Of a stretch of 43,379 nt of DNA, positions 8,460 through 17,400 are shown one piece after another. Under the pieces are notes generated by a model. That model saw nothing but the letters and a program-made list of their open reading frames with translations. It was not told the DNA's origin and searched no databases. Origin of the DNA: Peptostreptococcaceae bacterium (GTDB taxonomy: Bacteria; Bacillota; Clostridia; Peptostreptococcales; Peptostreptococcaceae); assembly GCA_025210335.1 (NCBI GenBank), contig JAOARY010000043.1, forward strand, positions 1-43,379. Direction: 5' to 3'. Both the position numbers and the translations under genes were made by a program. Within the stretch, counting starts at the first letter, position 1, and every line of letters begins with the position of its first letter.

Positions 8460-9602
8460 GGAAAAATACTTATACTTTCTGCATCTACAGGCGGTGGACA
8501 CAATAGAGCTGCACATGCACTTAAAGAAACTTTTGAAAAAGAAAATATTCAAGTTGATATTTTAGATACATTAAAATTTGTAAATCCAACTATGGATAAA
8601 ATCATATCTAAAGGATATGAAAAATCAGCAATATATACACCAAAGGCATATGGTAGATTATATAAATATTCTGATTTAAATATTGCAAAAAAAGAATTAA
8701 ATAAAAATTTACTATTAGAATATATGGTTCGAAAATTAAAGAAATTCTTCAAACAAAATTCTTATGACTTTATTATTGGTACTCACCCATTTCCACTTAT
8801 GGCTGTTTCAAAATTAAAAGAAAAAAACATATTAAAAACTCCTGTTATGAGTATATTAACTGATTATACTATTCATTCAACATGGGTATGCAAAAATATT
8901 GATTATTATATAACTGGTGATGAATTTGTTAAAAGTCTTTTAATTAGAGAAGGTATTGATTCAGATGATATTCATCCATTTGGAATCCCTGTTGAAAGCA
9001 AATTTCTTGAAACTAGAGATAAAAAAGAAGTCTTAGATGAACTTGGATTATTTGATGATAAACTAACAGTACTTCTTATGGGCGGAAGCTTTGGTGCTGG
9101 AAATGTATTAGATGAGTTTAATAAATTATTAGATGTTGATTATGATATTCAAATAATTGCAGTTGCAGGAAGAAATAAATCTTTAAAAGATAAATTACAA
9201 AAAGCTTATGAAAATTCTTTTACAGATAAAAAAGTCTTAATTTATGGATTTACTAAGAATATAAATAATCTTATGAATATAAGTGATATATTGGTTACAA
9301 AACCAGGTGGACTTACTACAACAGAAGCTTTACTTATGGAAATCCCACTTATAATCCCATACTTTATTCCTGGACAAGAAGGCGAAAATTTAGATTTCTT
9401 ATTAAATAACGGGCTTGCTCTAAAAACAACAAAAAAATATGATCTTAAAATATTGGTTGAAGTTCTTATAGAAAATCCACACAGATTAAAACGTATAAAA
9501 GAAAATATGAATTATATAAAAAAATTGGACTCATCTGAAAATATATATAAATTATATACAGATTATATAAACTCCAATTTAAAATCTGCATTAAAAGCAT
9601 AA
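8457..9602 (+). CDS. MGDG synthase family glycosyltransferase (UgtP-like)
   Basis: A 381-residue GT28-type glycosyltransferase of the MGDG-synthase / processive diacylglycerol glucosyltransferase (UgtP/YpfP) group. It should move a hexose from a UDP-sugar to diacylglycerol, giving glycolipids for the membrane and for lipoteichoic acid anchors. The N-terminal MGKILILSASTGGGHNRAA is the family's glycine-rich acceptor-side start and fixes the ATG. The donor-binding half carries LLMGGSFGAGNV (about 203-214), and a KPGGLTTTEALL motif (about 282-293) that holds the nucleotide-sugar in this family. Close relatives include MurG. It is the only glycolipid gene here and stands alone, with a terminator shared with a convergent small gene. 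Whether the product is a mono- or diglycosyl lipid cannot be told. Confidence 0.9.
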   Translation: MGKILILSASTGGGHNRAAHALKETFEKENIQVDILDTLKFVNPTMDKIISKGYEKSAIYTPKAYGRLYKYSDLNIAKKELNKNLLLEYMVRKLKKFFKQNSYDFIIGTHPFPLMAVSKLKEKNILKTPVMSILTDYTIHSTWVCKNIDYYITGDEFVKSLLIREGIDSDDIHPFGIPVESKFLETRDKKEVLDELGLFDDKLTVLLMGGSFGAGNVLDEFNKLLDVDYDIQIIAVAGRNKSLKDKLQKAYENSFTDKKVLIYGFTKNINNLMNISDILVTKPGGLTTTEALLMEIPLIIPYFIPGQEGENLDFLLNNGLALKTTKKYDLKILVEVLIENPHRLKRIKENMNYIKKLDSSENIYKLYTDYINSNLKSALKA

Positions 9603-9616
9603 CAAATCATATTATC

Positions 9617-9668
9617 TAAAAAGGCTAATTAAATTGATTTAAAATCAATTTAATCAGCCTTTTTTTAT
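9617..9668. terminator. Bidirectional terminator
   Basis: AAAAAGGCT-AATTAAATTGATTT and its complement AAATCAATTTAAT-AGCCTTTTT form a stem of about 23 bp with A- and T-runs at the ends. It lies between two convergent genes and can serve both. Confidence 0.9.
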
Positions 9669-9690
9669 TTACATATTATATATGTTAGTT

Positions 9691-9903
9691 TTAAAAATCA
9701 AATTCGATTTCATCTTCTTCATAAGATTCGTAATCAAAGTTTTTTAAATTATTATATTTCTTCTTCTTTTCGCCACCTTTTTTCTTTTTACTCTTTTTTT
9801 GAGATTTCATATCCTCTAACATTTTTTCTTTTGATTTTAGATTCATACTTTTAGTTCTTTTTTCTTTTAATATACTATATTCTTCTGCTGTTACACCTTG
9901 CAT
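9691..9903 (-). CDS. Small lysine-rich protein of unknown function
   Basis: A 70-residue protein, not recognised. The first 30 residues look helical, the middle (about 35-52) is almost all Lys, Ser and Gly, and the C-terminus is strongly acidic with aromatic residues (repeated D/E with F and Y). That charge split suggests a nucleic-acid- or ribosome-associated protein, but this is only inference. AAGAGGTG precedes the ATG at a good distance, and a bidirectional terminator follows the stop, so the gene is likely real. Confidence 0.65.
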   Translation of the reverse strand: MQGVTAEEYSILKEKRTKSMNLKSKEKMLEDMKSQKKSKKKKGGEKKKKYNNLKNFDYESYEEDEIEFDF

Positions 9904-10457
9904 TTTTTACACCTCTTAAAAAATTTTTAATAATAAAAAATAAGTACTGCTACCTTTTAAAACAAAGTTTTCTCGTTTAGTATAAAAATAAAAATTTACT
10001 TCCCAAAATCCCTCCCCACAAGCATTTAATACAAAAATAAAGGATGACGCTATTGATAAAATTATACACTTTGATAATGATAAAAATCAATATAAATATA
10101 GTAATTTATATTCCCTTTTTTATTATTTTTTATCGGTTTTTTAAGATATTTTTCTAATAATATATTAAAAAATTAATAATTTAATATTCAATCGGCATTA
10201 AATATTACAATTATTATAAAATTTGAAAAATTAATAAAAAATTATATCAAAAAAAATCATTTTATTGATATAATAACATTATATAAATAAAAAATTACCC
10301 ATATTATATATTTATTATGTAAAAAATTATACTTTAACTTAAATATAATAAAGCTTAAAAATAATAAAAAAAACAAAATATGTAGTTACTATTTTATAGT
10401 TCTGGGTATTATCCAAATAATAAATTAAAAAACATATACATCTAAGGGGGTCTTATT
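9904..10457. other. 554-bp gap upstream of the chemoreceptor
   Basis: No ORF with a ribosome binding site is seen. It is AT-rich, with a 10-bp inverted repeat at 10241-10274. A GATAATGATAAAAATCA stretch near 10073 loosely recalls a Fur box but its second half fails. No known riboswitch pattern (including cyclic-di-GMP types) is visible. Confidence 0.5.
10241..10274. repeat. 10-bp perfect inverted repeat
   Basis: ATTATATCAA (10241-10250) and TTGATATAAT (10265-10274) are exact reverse complements around a 14-nt loop. No T-run follows on either side, so it is not a typical terminator. Possibly an operator site in the chemoreceptor upstream region. Confidence 0.4.
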
Positions 10458-12122
10458 TTGTTTAATTCTAAATACGCAAGTTCAATCTTGCTTGGAATTT
10501 TAAGTTCTTTATGTTCATTAATATTTTGTATTATTTTGTATTTCAATAGCCTTAATAAATCAATGGAATTGACTAGTTTGCTTATATATAATTACATAGC
10601 ATTTATTATATTTTCATTAGTTTTATCATTAGCTTCTGCTATTTTTGCAATAACAAGAGTTAGTAATTCTAAATCAAATATAATTAAAACACTAGATAAT
10701 TTGAAAAATGGTGACCTTACAAAATTAATAGAATGTAATAAAAAGTCCATGTTTTATGATCTATGTTCTTATTTAAATGATACAATACTTTCATTTAGAA
10801 GTCTTATAGCCCAGCTTGTTATACTTCTTGATAAAACTGTTGATGATTCTACAATCTTATCTGAAAATGCAAAGCACGCAGCAGAGATAACCTCTCAAGC
10901 AAATTCAGCAATTTCAGATATATCAGCAAAAGCAGAAAAACAAATGAATTATGTATTAGAAGGTAAAGCCTTTGTAAATAAAGTTATCGAATCTTCACAT
11001 GAATTAGAAAATCACTCTACTAATGTTAAAGAAAATGCACTTTCAATGAGTCAAACTGTTTCAAACAGTTATTCTGATTTTGATACACTTATAAGCGATA
11101 TTGAAAGAAATACCTCTCAAAATATAAAACTATCTAGTGATATTGAAAACTTAGAAGAAAAAGCATATCTAATTCAAAATATCGCTGATACAGTTAATAA
11201 TATCAGTGAAAATACAAATTTACTTGCTTTAAATGCATCTATTGAAGCTGCAAGAGCTGGTGAAGCTGGTAAAGGGTTTGCAGTTGTAGCTCAAGAAATA
11301 CGAAAATTAGCAGAACAATCATCTAAAGAAGCTTCTGAAATTCAAAATATAATCACAAGCATCAAAGAAGATGTATTTAATATATCAAGAGATATGAAAG
11401 AAGAAGTTACTAATATAAAGAAAAATATTGATAAATCAAAAAATACTAAAAAAGCATTAAATGATATATACGAAAGGTCAAATGATACATATAAATCTAT
11501 TGAAGTTATGGCTAAAAATATAGAAAAACAAGTAAATGATTTAAAACAACTTGGTTTGGTTTGTGAAGACTTATCTCAAATTTCGATGGATACCAATGCT
11601 TTTATTGAGGAAGTTAACGCATCTACAAACGAACATAATGCCTCTTTAGAAAATATATTTATATCAATTGGAGATTTGGCAGAGCTTAATTTTTCTATGA
11701 ATGAATACTTAAAAAAATTCATAAAAGAATATCAAATAGATTCTTTTATGAAAAGAAAAATAGATGATGGTATTAAACTTTTAAAAGATATTTCAAAAGA
11801 AAAATTATTACTTAGTATGAATTATGAAAAATGTAATAGATATCTAAGCTCAAATTATAAAAATAATAAATTGTTTGAACTTATATCACTTATGGATGAA
11901 TTTGGATTTAGTCATGCTACTAATTTAAATCTATCAAAAGGAGAAACATTAATAGATTTTTCTCATAGAAACTATTTTAAAGAAGCTATGAACGGAAAGA
12001 ATTATATTTCTAAACCATATATTTCACCAGATACAAATAGTTATTGCGTTGCTATATCAGTGCCTATATATGATGGGAATGAAATTAAAGGAGTTTTGAT
12101 GGGTGACTTCAAACTAGATTGA
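10458..12122 (+). CDS. Methyl-accepting chemotaxis protein with C-terminal Cache-like sensor
   Basis: A 554-residue chemoreceptor. Two membrane helices lie at about 9-29 and 43-65, joined by only a dozen residues, so there is no outside ligand-binding domain. A HAMP-like stretch follows (about 66-115). The coiled-coil signalling domain spans about 120-410, and its hairpin tip contains [20 protein letters not shown] and [18 protein letters not shown], the segment that binds CheA and CheW. After it comes a domain of about 130 residues with [19 protein letters not shown] and an ISVPIYD strand, typical of Cache/PDC sensor domains, here cytoplasmic. The start is TTG, 7 nt after AAGGGGGT. Monocistronic; no other chemotaxis genes are in the window. 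The signal sensed is unknown but should be internal if the topology is right. Confidence 0.9.
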   Translation: MFNSKYASSILLGILSSLCSLIFCIILYFNSLNKSMELTSLLIYNYIAFIIFSLVLSLASAIFAITRVSNSKSNIIKTLDNLKNGDLTKLIECNKKSMFYDLCSYLNDTILSFRSLIAQLVILLDKTVDDSTILSENAKHAAEITSQANSAISDISAKAEKQMNYVLEGKAFVNKVIESSHELENHSTNVKENALSMSQTVSNSYSDFDTLISDIERNTSQNIKLSSDIENLEEKAYLIQNIADTVNNISENTNLLALNASIEAARAGEAGKGFAVVAQEIRKLAEQSSKEASEIQNIITSIKEDVFNISRDMKEEVTNIKKNIDKSKNTKKALNDIYERSNDTYKSIEVMAKNIEKQVNDLKQLGLVCEDLSQISMDTNAFIEEVNASTNEHNASLENIFISIGDLAELNFSMNEYLKKFIKEYQIDSFMKRKIDDGIKLLKDISKEKLLLSMNYEKCNRYLSSNYKNNKLFELISLMDEFGFSHATNLNLSKGETLIDFSHRNYFKEAMNGKNYISKPYISPDTNSYCVAISVPIYDGNEIKGVLMGDFKLD

Positions 12123-12135
12123 TATTTAATTTAAA

Positions 12136-12230
12136 TATGGGGCTGTCACATTAAGAAATTTTGATACAATATACTGTGTTATAAAACATAATATGCTGTA
12201 TCATTTTTCCTTAGTGTGACAACCCCATTT
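12136..12230. repeat. Long imperfect hairpin, family member B
   Basis: Outer arms ATGGGGCTGTCACATTAAGA and TTAGTGTGACAACCCCAT pair with few mismatches. Inner arms GATACAATATACTGTG and CATAATATGCTGTATC also pair. It lies between convergent genes. The inner sequence clearly resembles that of the elements at 28337 and 28949. Confidence 0.8.
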
Positions 12231-12269
12231 ATACTATTTTTACCTTTAACTAAAGGTTATTTAAGCTTA

Positions 12270-12983
12270 TCATGAATATTCTTCTTCACATTCTCCGCTT
12301 TTATTTGTATCTTCATAAGATTTATCTTCTAATTGCTCTTTTGTTTGTAAGAATTTTGACATCTCAGCAATGTCATTTAAGTCTTTATCTACAACAATTT
12401 GTATAACTTTAGTTTTATTTTCTTCATTATCAAATCCATAACTAAAAGCTACTCTAAAACTCACTCTATATTCATTTGCATTGCTATAGTGCAAAAACTT
12501 TAAATTTGATTCATCAGCGTAACCTTTTTCAATTATAAAATCTTTTGCTCTTTTAACAGCATTTTCTACATCAAAATCATCAAATTTTTCTTTGTATACA
12601 TGATTACTTCCAAATTCATATGCATTTATATGTGTATATTCATAATTATCTAAATTCATAGTTACAAAATAATTTCTATAATCACCTTCATTATTAGACC
12701 AGCTTATATCTACTGATTTTGAACCATTCATGTGTATACTTTCATTTAAATCCGATAAATTTACCTCTTTACCCAAAAATTTATTAAGTCCTAAAATAGC
12801 CTCATCCTTAATTTTTTGTAAATCTGGTTCTTCACTAACCTCATCATCTTTTGTCTGCTTTGTTACTTCTTGTTTTTTAACTTCCTCATTATTTTGATTT
12901 TCTGTATCCTTATTTGAACAAGCCACAGTTGTTAAGATACTCATAATCAAAATACTTATCAATAATAAATATTTCTTTTTCAT
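12270..12983 (-). CDS. Lipoprotein of unknown function
   Basis: A 237-residue secreted lipoprotein. The N-terminus is basic, then hydrophobic, ending in the lipobox TVAC with the lipidated Cys at about residue 22. A Glu/Lys/Gln-rich linker follows, then a mixed domain (about 55-215) with two similar-looking beta/helix halves. Its plan recalls PepSY/YcdB-like secreted domains, but no family motif is certain. An AGGAGGATGT sequence precedes the ATG. The gene is alone; its end meets the long hairpin in the convergent gap. Confidence 0.8.
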   Translation of the reverse strand: MKKKYLLLISILIMSILTTVACSNKDTENQNNEEVKKQEVTKQTKDDEVSEEPDLQKIKDEAILGLNKFLGKEVNLSDLNESIHMNGSKSVDISWSNNEGDYRNYFVTMNLDNYEYTHINAYEFGSNHVYKEKFDDFDVENAVKRAKDFIIEKGYADESNLKFLHYSNANEYRVSFRVAFSYGFDNEENKTKVIQIVVDKDLNDIAEMSKFLQTKEQLEDKSYEDTNKSGECEEEYS

Positions 12984-13268
12984 ACATCCTCCTATTTTTT
13001 ATCTATTTCGAAAATCCCTTATTATTTTCTCATTCATCAGTATATCTAATGATATCAAATTCTTTCCACTTTTTTTCTAATACTTTTGGATTATATTTAA
13101 ATAAAGGACTAACCAACAACCAAATTTTATTGTAGAATATAATTATTGAATAAGATATTTTTTACAATTATTTTTATTTATTTTTCAACTCAAATACATA
13201 AATAAAAATTATAGTATTGATTATTATAAATTATTGATTTTAGAATTTTTTTAAAGGAGTTTTTTTAT

Positions 13269-13580
13269 ATGGATATGAATTTTTTAATTATTATGGCTAG
13301 TTCACTTTTACTTATGAGCTTTTTTGTTCATATAAATAATAAGAAAAATAGTGAGAAAATGTTTGATCCTAAAACTTCAAACAATGTAATTGCAGATACT
13401 ACTATCGATGTTACAGATGAAAATGATTTAAGTGAAATTAAAATCAAAAAATCAAAACTTATTAATTTTAATCCAGATGTTCTGGTTGAGAAACTTGAGG
13501 ATAATGATGAATCAAATGTTACACAAGATGAATTTAACGCACTTCATCATATGTCCATAAATGAATTGAAAGCCAAATAA
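13269..13580 (+). CDS. Small membrane-anchored protein of unknown function
   Basis: A 103-residue protein, not recognised. One hydrophobic segment at about residues 3-21 acts as a membrane anchor; the rest is polar and acidic with a Lys patch near residues 58-65. AAAGGAG precedes the ATG at 8-9 nt. It is followed by an unusually perfect palindromic terminator. No partner genes are adjacent. Confidence 0.65.
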   Translation: MDMNFLIIMASSLLLMSFFVHINNKKNSEKMFDPKTSNNVIADTTIDVTDENDLSEIKIKKSKLINFNPDVLVEKLEDNDESNVTQDEFNALHHMSINELKAK

Positions 13581-13634
13581 ACCTAAAATAAATTAAAATA
13601 ATATTTTGTTACTAAATAAAATATTAAAAATCAA

Positions 13635-13684
13635 AAAAAAGAAGCGATAAAAATTATTTAAATAATTTTTATCGCTTCTTTTTT
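13635..13684 (+). terminator. 50-bp perfect palindrome acting as terminator
   Basis: Checked base by base from the centre (between 13659 and 13660), every position pairs, out to 13635 and 13684. The core is AAGAAGCGATAAAAATTATT followed directly by its complement, with A6 at the left and T6 at the right. It has no loop beyond what the fold forces. It lies about 55 bp after the gene ending at 13580. Confidence 0.9.
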
Positions 13685-13872
13685 GGTATATCTAATCTAA
13701 TTTAATATATCTAATCTAAAAAAATTCTAAAATAATAAAATCAATTAGATATAAAGCATTTTATTTTATAAAATTTATTGAAATATCAAAATACCACTTA
13801 ACTTGACTCTAGTTTACTACAATGATATATTCAATTTGATAAATAAATTTATACATATTATGGAGGAAAATT

Positions 13873-14223
13873 ATGGCTAAAGAAATTAAACCTGTAATTG
13901 ATTTTGATGACTTAGGCAAAATTGATATTAGAGTTGGAGAAATACTGTCTGTTGAAGATATTAAAAAATCAGATAAAATGGTCAAACTAACTGTTGATTT
14001 TGGAGATTTTGAGCGTTGTATTCTAGTTGGTATGAAAAAGGAACGTGAAGATCCTTCTGAAATAGTAGGTAAACAAGCATTGTTTGTAGTTAATCTAGCA
14101 CCAAAAAAAATGTTTGGCGAAATATCAGAAGGAATGTTATTTGACATTGGATACGAAAGTGGTATAACGCCTGTATTAGCTCAACCAGAAAAACCTGTAC
14201 CAAATGGAACAATAGCTGGTTAA
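13873..14223 (+). CDS. CsaA-like tRNA-binding domain protein
   Basis: A 116-residue stand-alone tRNA-binding (OB-fold) domain, as in CsaA, Trbp111 and the C-terminus of methionyl-tRNA synthetase. The family start FDDLGKIDIRVGEILSVED is at about residues 10-28, and the conserved V-NLAPKKMFGEISEGML block is at about 74-91. CsaA proteins are proposed export chaperones; other members bind structured tRNA. The length fits CsaA (about 110). GGAGG lies 7 nt before the ATG. Monocistronic, with a shared terminator before convergent recR. Confidence 0.9.
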   Translation: MAKEIKPVIDFDDLGKIDIRVGEILSVEDIKKSDKMVKLTVDFGDFERCILVGMKKEREDPSEIVGKQALFVVNLAPKKMFGEISEGMLFDIGYESGITPVLAQPEKPVPNGTIAG

Positions 14224-14246
14224 TAATACTATTTTCTTTCTAAAAT

Positions 14247-14289
14247 AAAAAAATGACCTATCCATTAAAAAGGATGGCCATTTTTTTAT
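14247..14289. terminator. Bidirectional terminator between the CsaA-like gene and recR
   Basis: AAAAAATGACC-TATCC and GGATGGCCATTTTTTT pair across a short A-rich loop, with A- and T-runs on the flanks. It can end transcripts from both convergent genes. Confidence 0.85.
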
Positions 14290-14334
14290 TTTAATTCATA
14301 TCTAAAAAACCTAAATTTTTAATCTAGATATTAT

Positions 14335-14934
14335 TTATATTTCACGTCTACCTTCTAATGCCTTACTAATTGTCATCTCATCAGCATACTCTAAATCTCC
14401 ACCTATAGGAAGACCATGTGCTATTCTTGTTACTTTAATCTTCATCGGTTTAATAAGTCTTGCTATATACATAGCAGTTGCTTCACCTTCTATATTTGGA
14501 TTAGTTGCCAATATAACTTCCTTAATATCTTCATTAGAAAGTCTAACCATAAGTTCTTTGATTTTAAGTCCTTCTGGCCCTATACCATCCATTGGAGATA
14601 TAACTCCATGAAGTACATGATATTTACCATTAAAGTCCTTAACTCTTTCTAAGGATGCTACATCTCTAGGATCTTCTACAACACATATTATCTCATCTGA
14701 TCTACTTCTATTAGAACAAATCGCACAAGGATTAGAATCTGTTATATTACAACAAATAGTGCAATACTGTATCTCATCTTGTACAGATAATATTGCTGAA
14801 GATAACGCCTTAGCATCCATCTTATTCATATTTATGACATGAAAAGCAAGTCTTTGAGCTGTCTTTTTACCTATTCCAGGTAGTTTTGAAAACTCTTCAA
14901 TAAGCCTTGCAACTGGTCTTGTAAAATTCTCCAT
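14335..14934 (-). CDS. recR: Recombination mediator RecR
   Basis: A 199-residue RecR, the usual length. With RecF and RecO it loads RecA onto single-stranded gaps. The helix-hairpin-helix segment [14 protein letters not shown] is at about residues 14-27. The four-Cys zinc finger C-x2-C...C-x2-C lies at about 57-72. The Toprim domain follows with [10 protein letters not shown] (about 80-89), and conserved [13 protein letters not shown] lies near 143. It is the last gene of the dnaX-ybaB-recR unit, 9 bp after ybaB, with AAGGTATAATC before its ATG. Confidence 0.97.
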   Translation of the reverse strand: MENFTRPVARLIEEFSKLPGIGKKTAQRLAFHVINMNKMDAKALSSAILSVQDEIQYCTICCNITDSNPCAICSNRSRSDEIICVVEDPRDVASLERVKDFNGKYHVLHGVISPMDGIGPEGLKIKELMVRLSNEDIKEVILATNPNIEGEATAMYIARLIKPMKIKVTRIAHGLPIGGDLEYADEMTISKALEGRREI

Positions 14935-14943
14935 GATTATACC

Positions 14944-15282
14944 TTAAAATAATCCTGGTATATTCATTCCACCACTTAATTTACTCATTTGAGAAGTCAT
15001 AGCATCATCAGCTGATCTTAATGCTTCATTTACAGCAGTTAATACTAAATCTTGTAACATTTCAACATCATCAGGATCTACTACATCTTCTTTAATTTGA
15101 ATATCTAATACTTCTTTCTTTCCGTTAGCTTTAACTATAACTGCTCCACCACCAACAGAAGCTTCAAATACCTTTTCTTCTAATTCCTTTTGAGTTTTTT
15201 CCATATCCTTTTGCATCTTTTGAACTTGCTTAAGCATGTTGTTCATATTAGGCATTCCGCCTGGCATTCTTTTTTTAGCCAT
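14944..15282 (-). CDS. YbaB/EbfC family nucleoid-associated protein
   Basis: A 112-residue DNA-binding protein of the YbaB/EbfC family, which forms dimers shaped like tweezers. A Met/Gly/Pro-rich N-terminus leads into a long helix (about 15-40) and then the family's [16 protein letters not shown] beta segment (about 47-62) and a C-terminal helix. Its place between dnaX and recR is the classical one. It is preceded by AGGAGG. The 208 bp between dnaX and this gene are non-coding, so it may also have its own promoter. Confidence 0.95.
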   Translation of the reverse strand: MAKKRMPGGMPNMNNMLKQVQKMQKDMEKTQKELEEKVFEASVGGGAVIVKANGKKEVLDIQIKEDVVDPDDVEMLQDLVLTAVNEALRSADDAMTSQMSKLSGGMNIPGLF

Positions 15283-15490
15283 TATAATTCCTCCTATATT
15301 TAAACTATATTATTTTTCTTTTGTAAAATACAAAAAATATTATATCATATACTTGTTTTTACTACCACTTTACAGTTTATTACCGTTTTTTTTATAATTT
15401 AATTTTATTTTACTGCTAAAAATTCTATTAATAATCTTTACAAAATTTTATAAACTATTAATTATAATTAAAACATGCATTTTATTATTT

Positions 15491-17107
15491 TTATTCTCTT
15501 ATTTCAATAAGTTCCTCTGGCAAACTATCTTTTAATAGTTTTTCTCCTAAATCTTCTTCTTCCACAATTACAAAATCAATTTCTTTTGCTAATTTTAAAT
15601 CTATATTTATATCATAGCCTGTAACTGTTGTTATTACTGATTTTATATATTTTCTATTTGCATCTTTATTTAGTGCATTTCTATGGAATTCAAAATCATC
15701 CTTGAATTTTATTATAAGAGAATTATTTTCAACCAAATAAGGCGTACCTTCTTTGAGCATCGCTTGTATTGGAAGCTTTTTATCTTCTTTCATCTTAGCA
15801 AAAATATCTCTCCAAAGAGATTTGATTTTATTAAAGACTTCCTTTTCTTCACCTCTTACAACCTTTTTGGTCTTAATAGGTTCTTTTTCTTCATTTGAAG
15901 GTATTTTTGTATCTTTTCTTTTTTCATTATTATTTTGACTTGAAGATATGTTTATATTACCTGACTTAATCAGGTTTTCTAATTTATCTAATCTTGTTAA
16001 CTGTGCTTCAATAGATTCATCATAAGATGGCTGAGATAACTTTAAGACACTAAGTTCTAAAAGCATTCTTTTATGAGTTGTGTACTTCATTTTATTTTCG
16101 GTTTCCGAAAGTATATTAATTATCCTTATAATCTCATTATTAGATACTTTAGTTGATAATTTAGTAAGTCCCTGTATTTCTTCATCGGTCAAATTAAGTA
16201 TTTCTTTTGGATTATTTGATATTTTACAAAGCATTATAGTTCTTATATATTCTATTAAATCATCTACAAACACCTTTAAATCTTTACCCCAAGAAACTAC
16301 TTCATTTATAATTTCCATACTTTGTTTAACATCCAAATCAAATATCGAATTACTTAGCTTTGCTAATTCGTCCTTCCCAGTTACACCAAGTAAATTTATC
16401 AAATCTTCATATAAAAGTTTGTTTTCATTAAAGGATATACATTTATCCAATAAGCTAAGTGCATCTCTTAAACTACCTTCTCCACTTCTTGCAATTAACT
16501 TAGTAGCTTCTTCTTCATACTCAATATTCAAAGAGCTTAGTATAAATTCTACTCTTTTTTTTATATCATCTAATGTAATCCTTTTGACATCAAATCTTTG
16601 ACATCGTGATAAAATAGTAGCTGGAAGCTTATGCATTTCTGTTGTTGCAAGAATAAATACAACATAAGATGGTGGTTCTTCTAATGTCTTTAATAATGCA
16701 TTAAATGCACCAGTTGAAAGCATATGAACCTCATCTATTATATACACCTTGTATTTAGCTTTTGATGGTGGATATTTTACATTTTCTCTTAGTTCTCTAA
16801 TATCATCAACACCATTATTAGATGCTGCATCTATTTCTACAACATCCATAAGACTTTCATTTAATATTCCTTTGCAAATCTCACATTCATTACAAGGTTC
16901 ATTATCTTGTGGATTTAGACAATTTATAGCTCTTGAAAGTATTTTTGCTGTGGATGTTTTTCCAGTTCCTCTAGTCCCACAAAATAAATAAGCATGTGCT
17001 AAATGATTATTTTGTATTTGATTTTTTAATGTTTTGGTTATATGTTCTTGACCAACTACATCATTAAAGGTCTTTGGTCTAAAAACTCTATAAATCGATT
17101 TATTCAT
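15491..17107 (-). CDS. dnaX: DNA polymerase III subunit gamma/tau
   Basis: A 538-residue clamp-loader ATPase of the replisome. The Walker A motif GTRGTGKTS is at about residues 44-52, and the four-Cys zinc module (C-x8-C-x2-C-x2-C) follows near 63-78. Walker B plus the family motif is IIDEVHMLS (about 124-132), and sensor 1 is the ATTE region near 155. The ATPase and collar domains end near 360. A charged linker and a C-terminal tau-like domain follow (about 420-538). I saw no obvious slippery heptamer for a programmed frameshift, but did not search exhaustively. It follows the Cys-rich gene by 8 bp. Confidence 0.97.
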   Translation of the reverse strand: MNKSIYRVFRPKTFNDVVGQEHITKTLKNQIQNNHLAHAYLFCGTRGTGKTSTAKILSRAINCLNPQDNEPCNECEICKGILNESLMDVVEIDAASNNGVDDIRELRENVKYPPSKAKYKVYIIDEVHMLSTGAFNALLKTLEEPPSYVVFILATTEMHKLPATILSRCQRFDVKRITLDDIKKRVEFILSSLNIEYEEEATKLIARSGEGSLRDALSLLDKCISFNENKLLYEDLINLLGVTGKDELAKLSNSIFDLDVKQSMEIINEVVSWGKDLKVFVDDLIEYIRTIMLCKISNNPKEILNLTDEEIQGLTKLSTKVSNNEIIRIINILSETENKMKYTTHKRMLLELSVLKLSQPSYDESIEAQLTRLDKLENLIKSGNINISSSQNNNEKRKDTKIPSNEEKEPIKTKKVVRGEEKEVFNKIKSLWRDIFAKMKEDKKLPIQAMLKEGTPYLVENNSLIIKFKDDFEFHRNALNKDANRKYIKSVITTVTGYDINIDLKLAKEIDFVIVEEEDLGEKLLKDSLPEELIEIRE

Positions 17108-17115
17108 ATTTTCAC

Positions 17116-17379
17116 CTATTCTTTTTTTGCTCTTTCTATCACAAGGTTTATTTTGCTCATTATATAATCATATGCATCTTTTGAATGAGGAATTAAACAA
17201 TTGCTACAATCTTTAATACCAGAAGCTTCGTCATATTTATAATTTCCACCACAATCTTCTTTTAATAGATATAGTGGACAATAACAAAATAGACAATTAA
17301 AATCTTTATTATCTATTCCTTTATGACATGGAAAGAACTCACACTCTTTGTTTTGAAAACGCTTATAATTTTCACTCAT
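17116..17379 (-). CDS. Cysteine-rich small-domain protein
   Basis: An 87-residue protein with eight Cys, in the order C-x4-C ... C-x2-C-x-C ... C ... C-x2-C, plus His at two positions. It matches the cysteine-rich small domain family (zinc-binding-like, PF04071-type) of anaerobes; the function is unknown. The Cys spacing would suit a Zn or Fe-S site. It ends 8 bp before dnaX and begins 22 bp after the lipoprotein gene, so it is likely co-transcribed with both. Confidence 0.85.
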   Translation of the reverse strand: MSENYKRFQNKECEFFPCHKGIDNKDFNCLFCYCPLYLLKEDCGGNYKYDEASGIKDCSNCLIPHSKDAYDYIMSKINLVIERAKKE

Positions 17380-17400
17380 CTAAAAACCCTCCAATATATT

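Noticed and set aside
10065..10095. Fur-box-like GATAATGATAAAAATCA upstream of the chemoreceptor
   Set aside because: Only half of the repeat fits and it is far from the gene, in DNA where such AT-rich matches arise by chance.
16080..16601. 173-codon plus-strand frame inside dnaX
   Set aside because: Low-complexity Ser/Leu/Ile shadow of the dnaX frame without a ribosome binding site.
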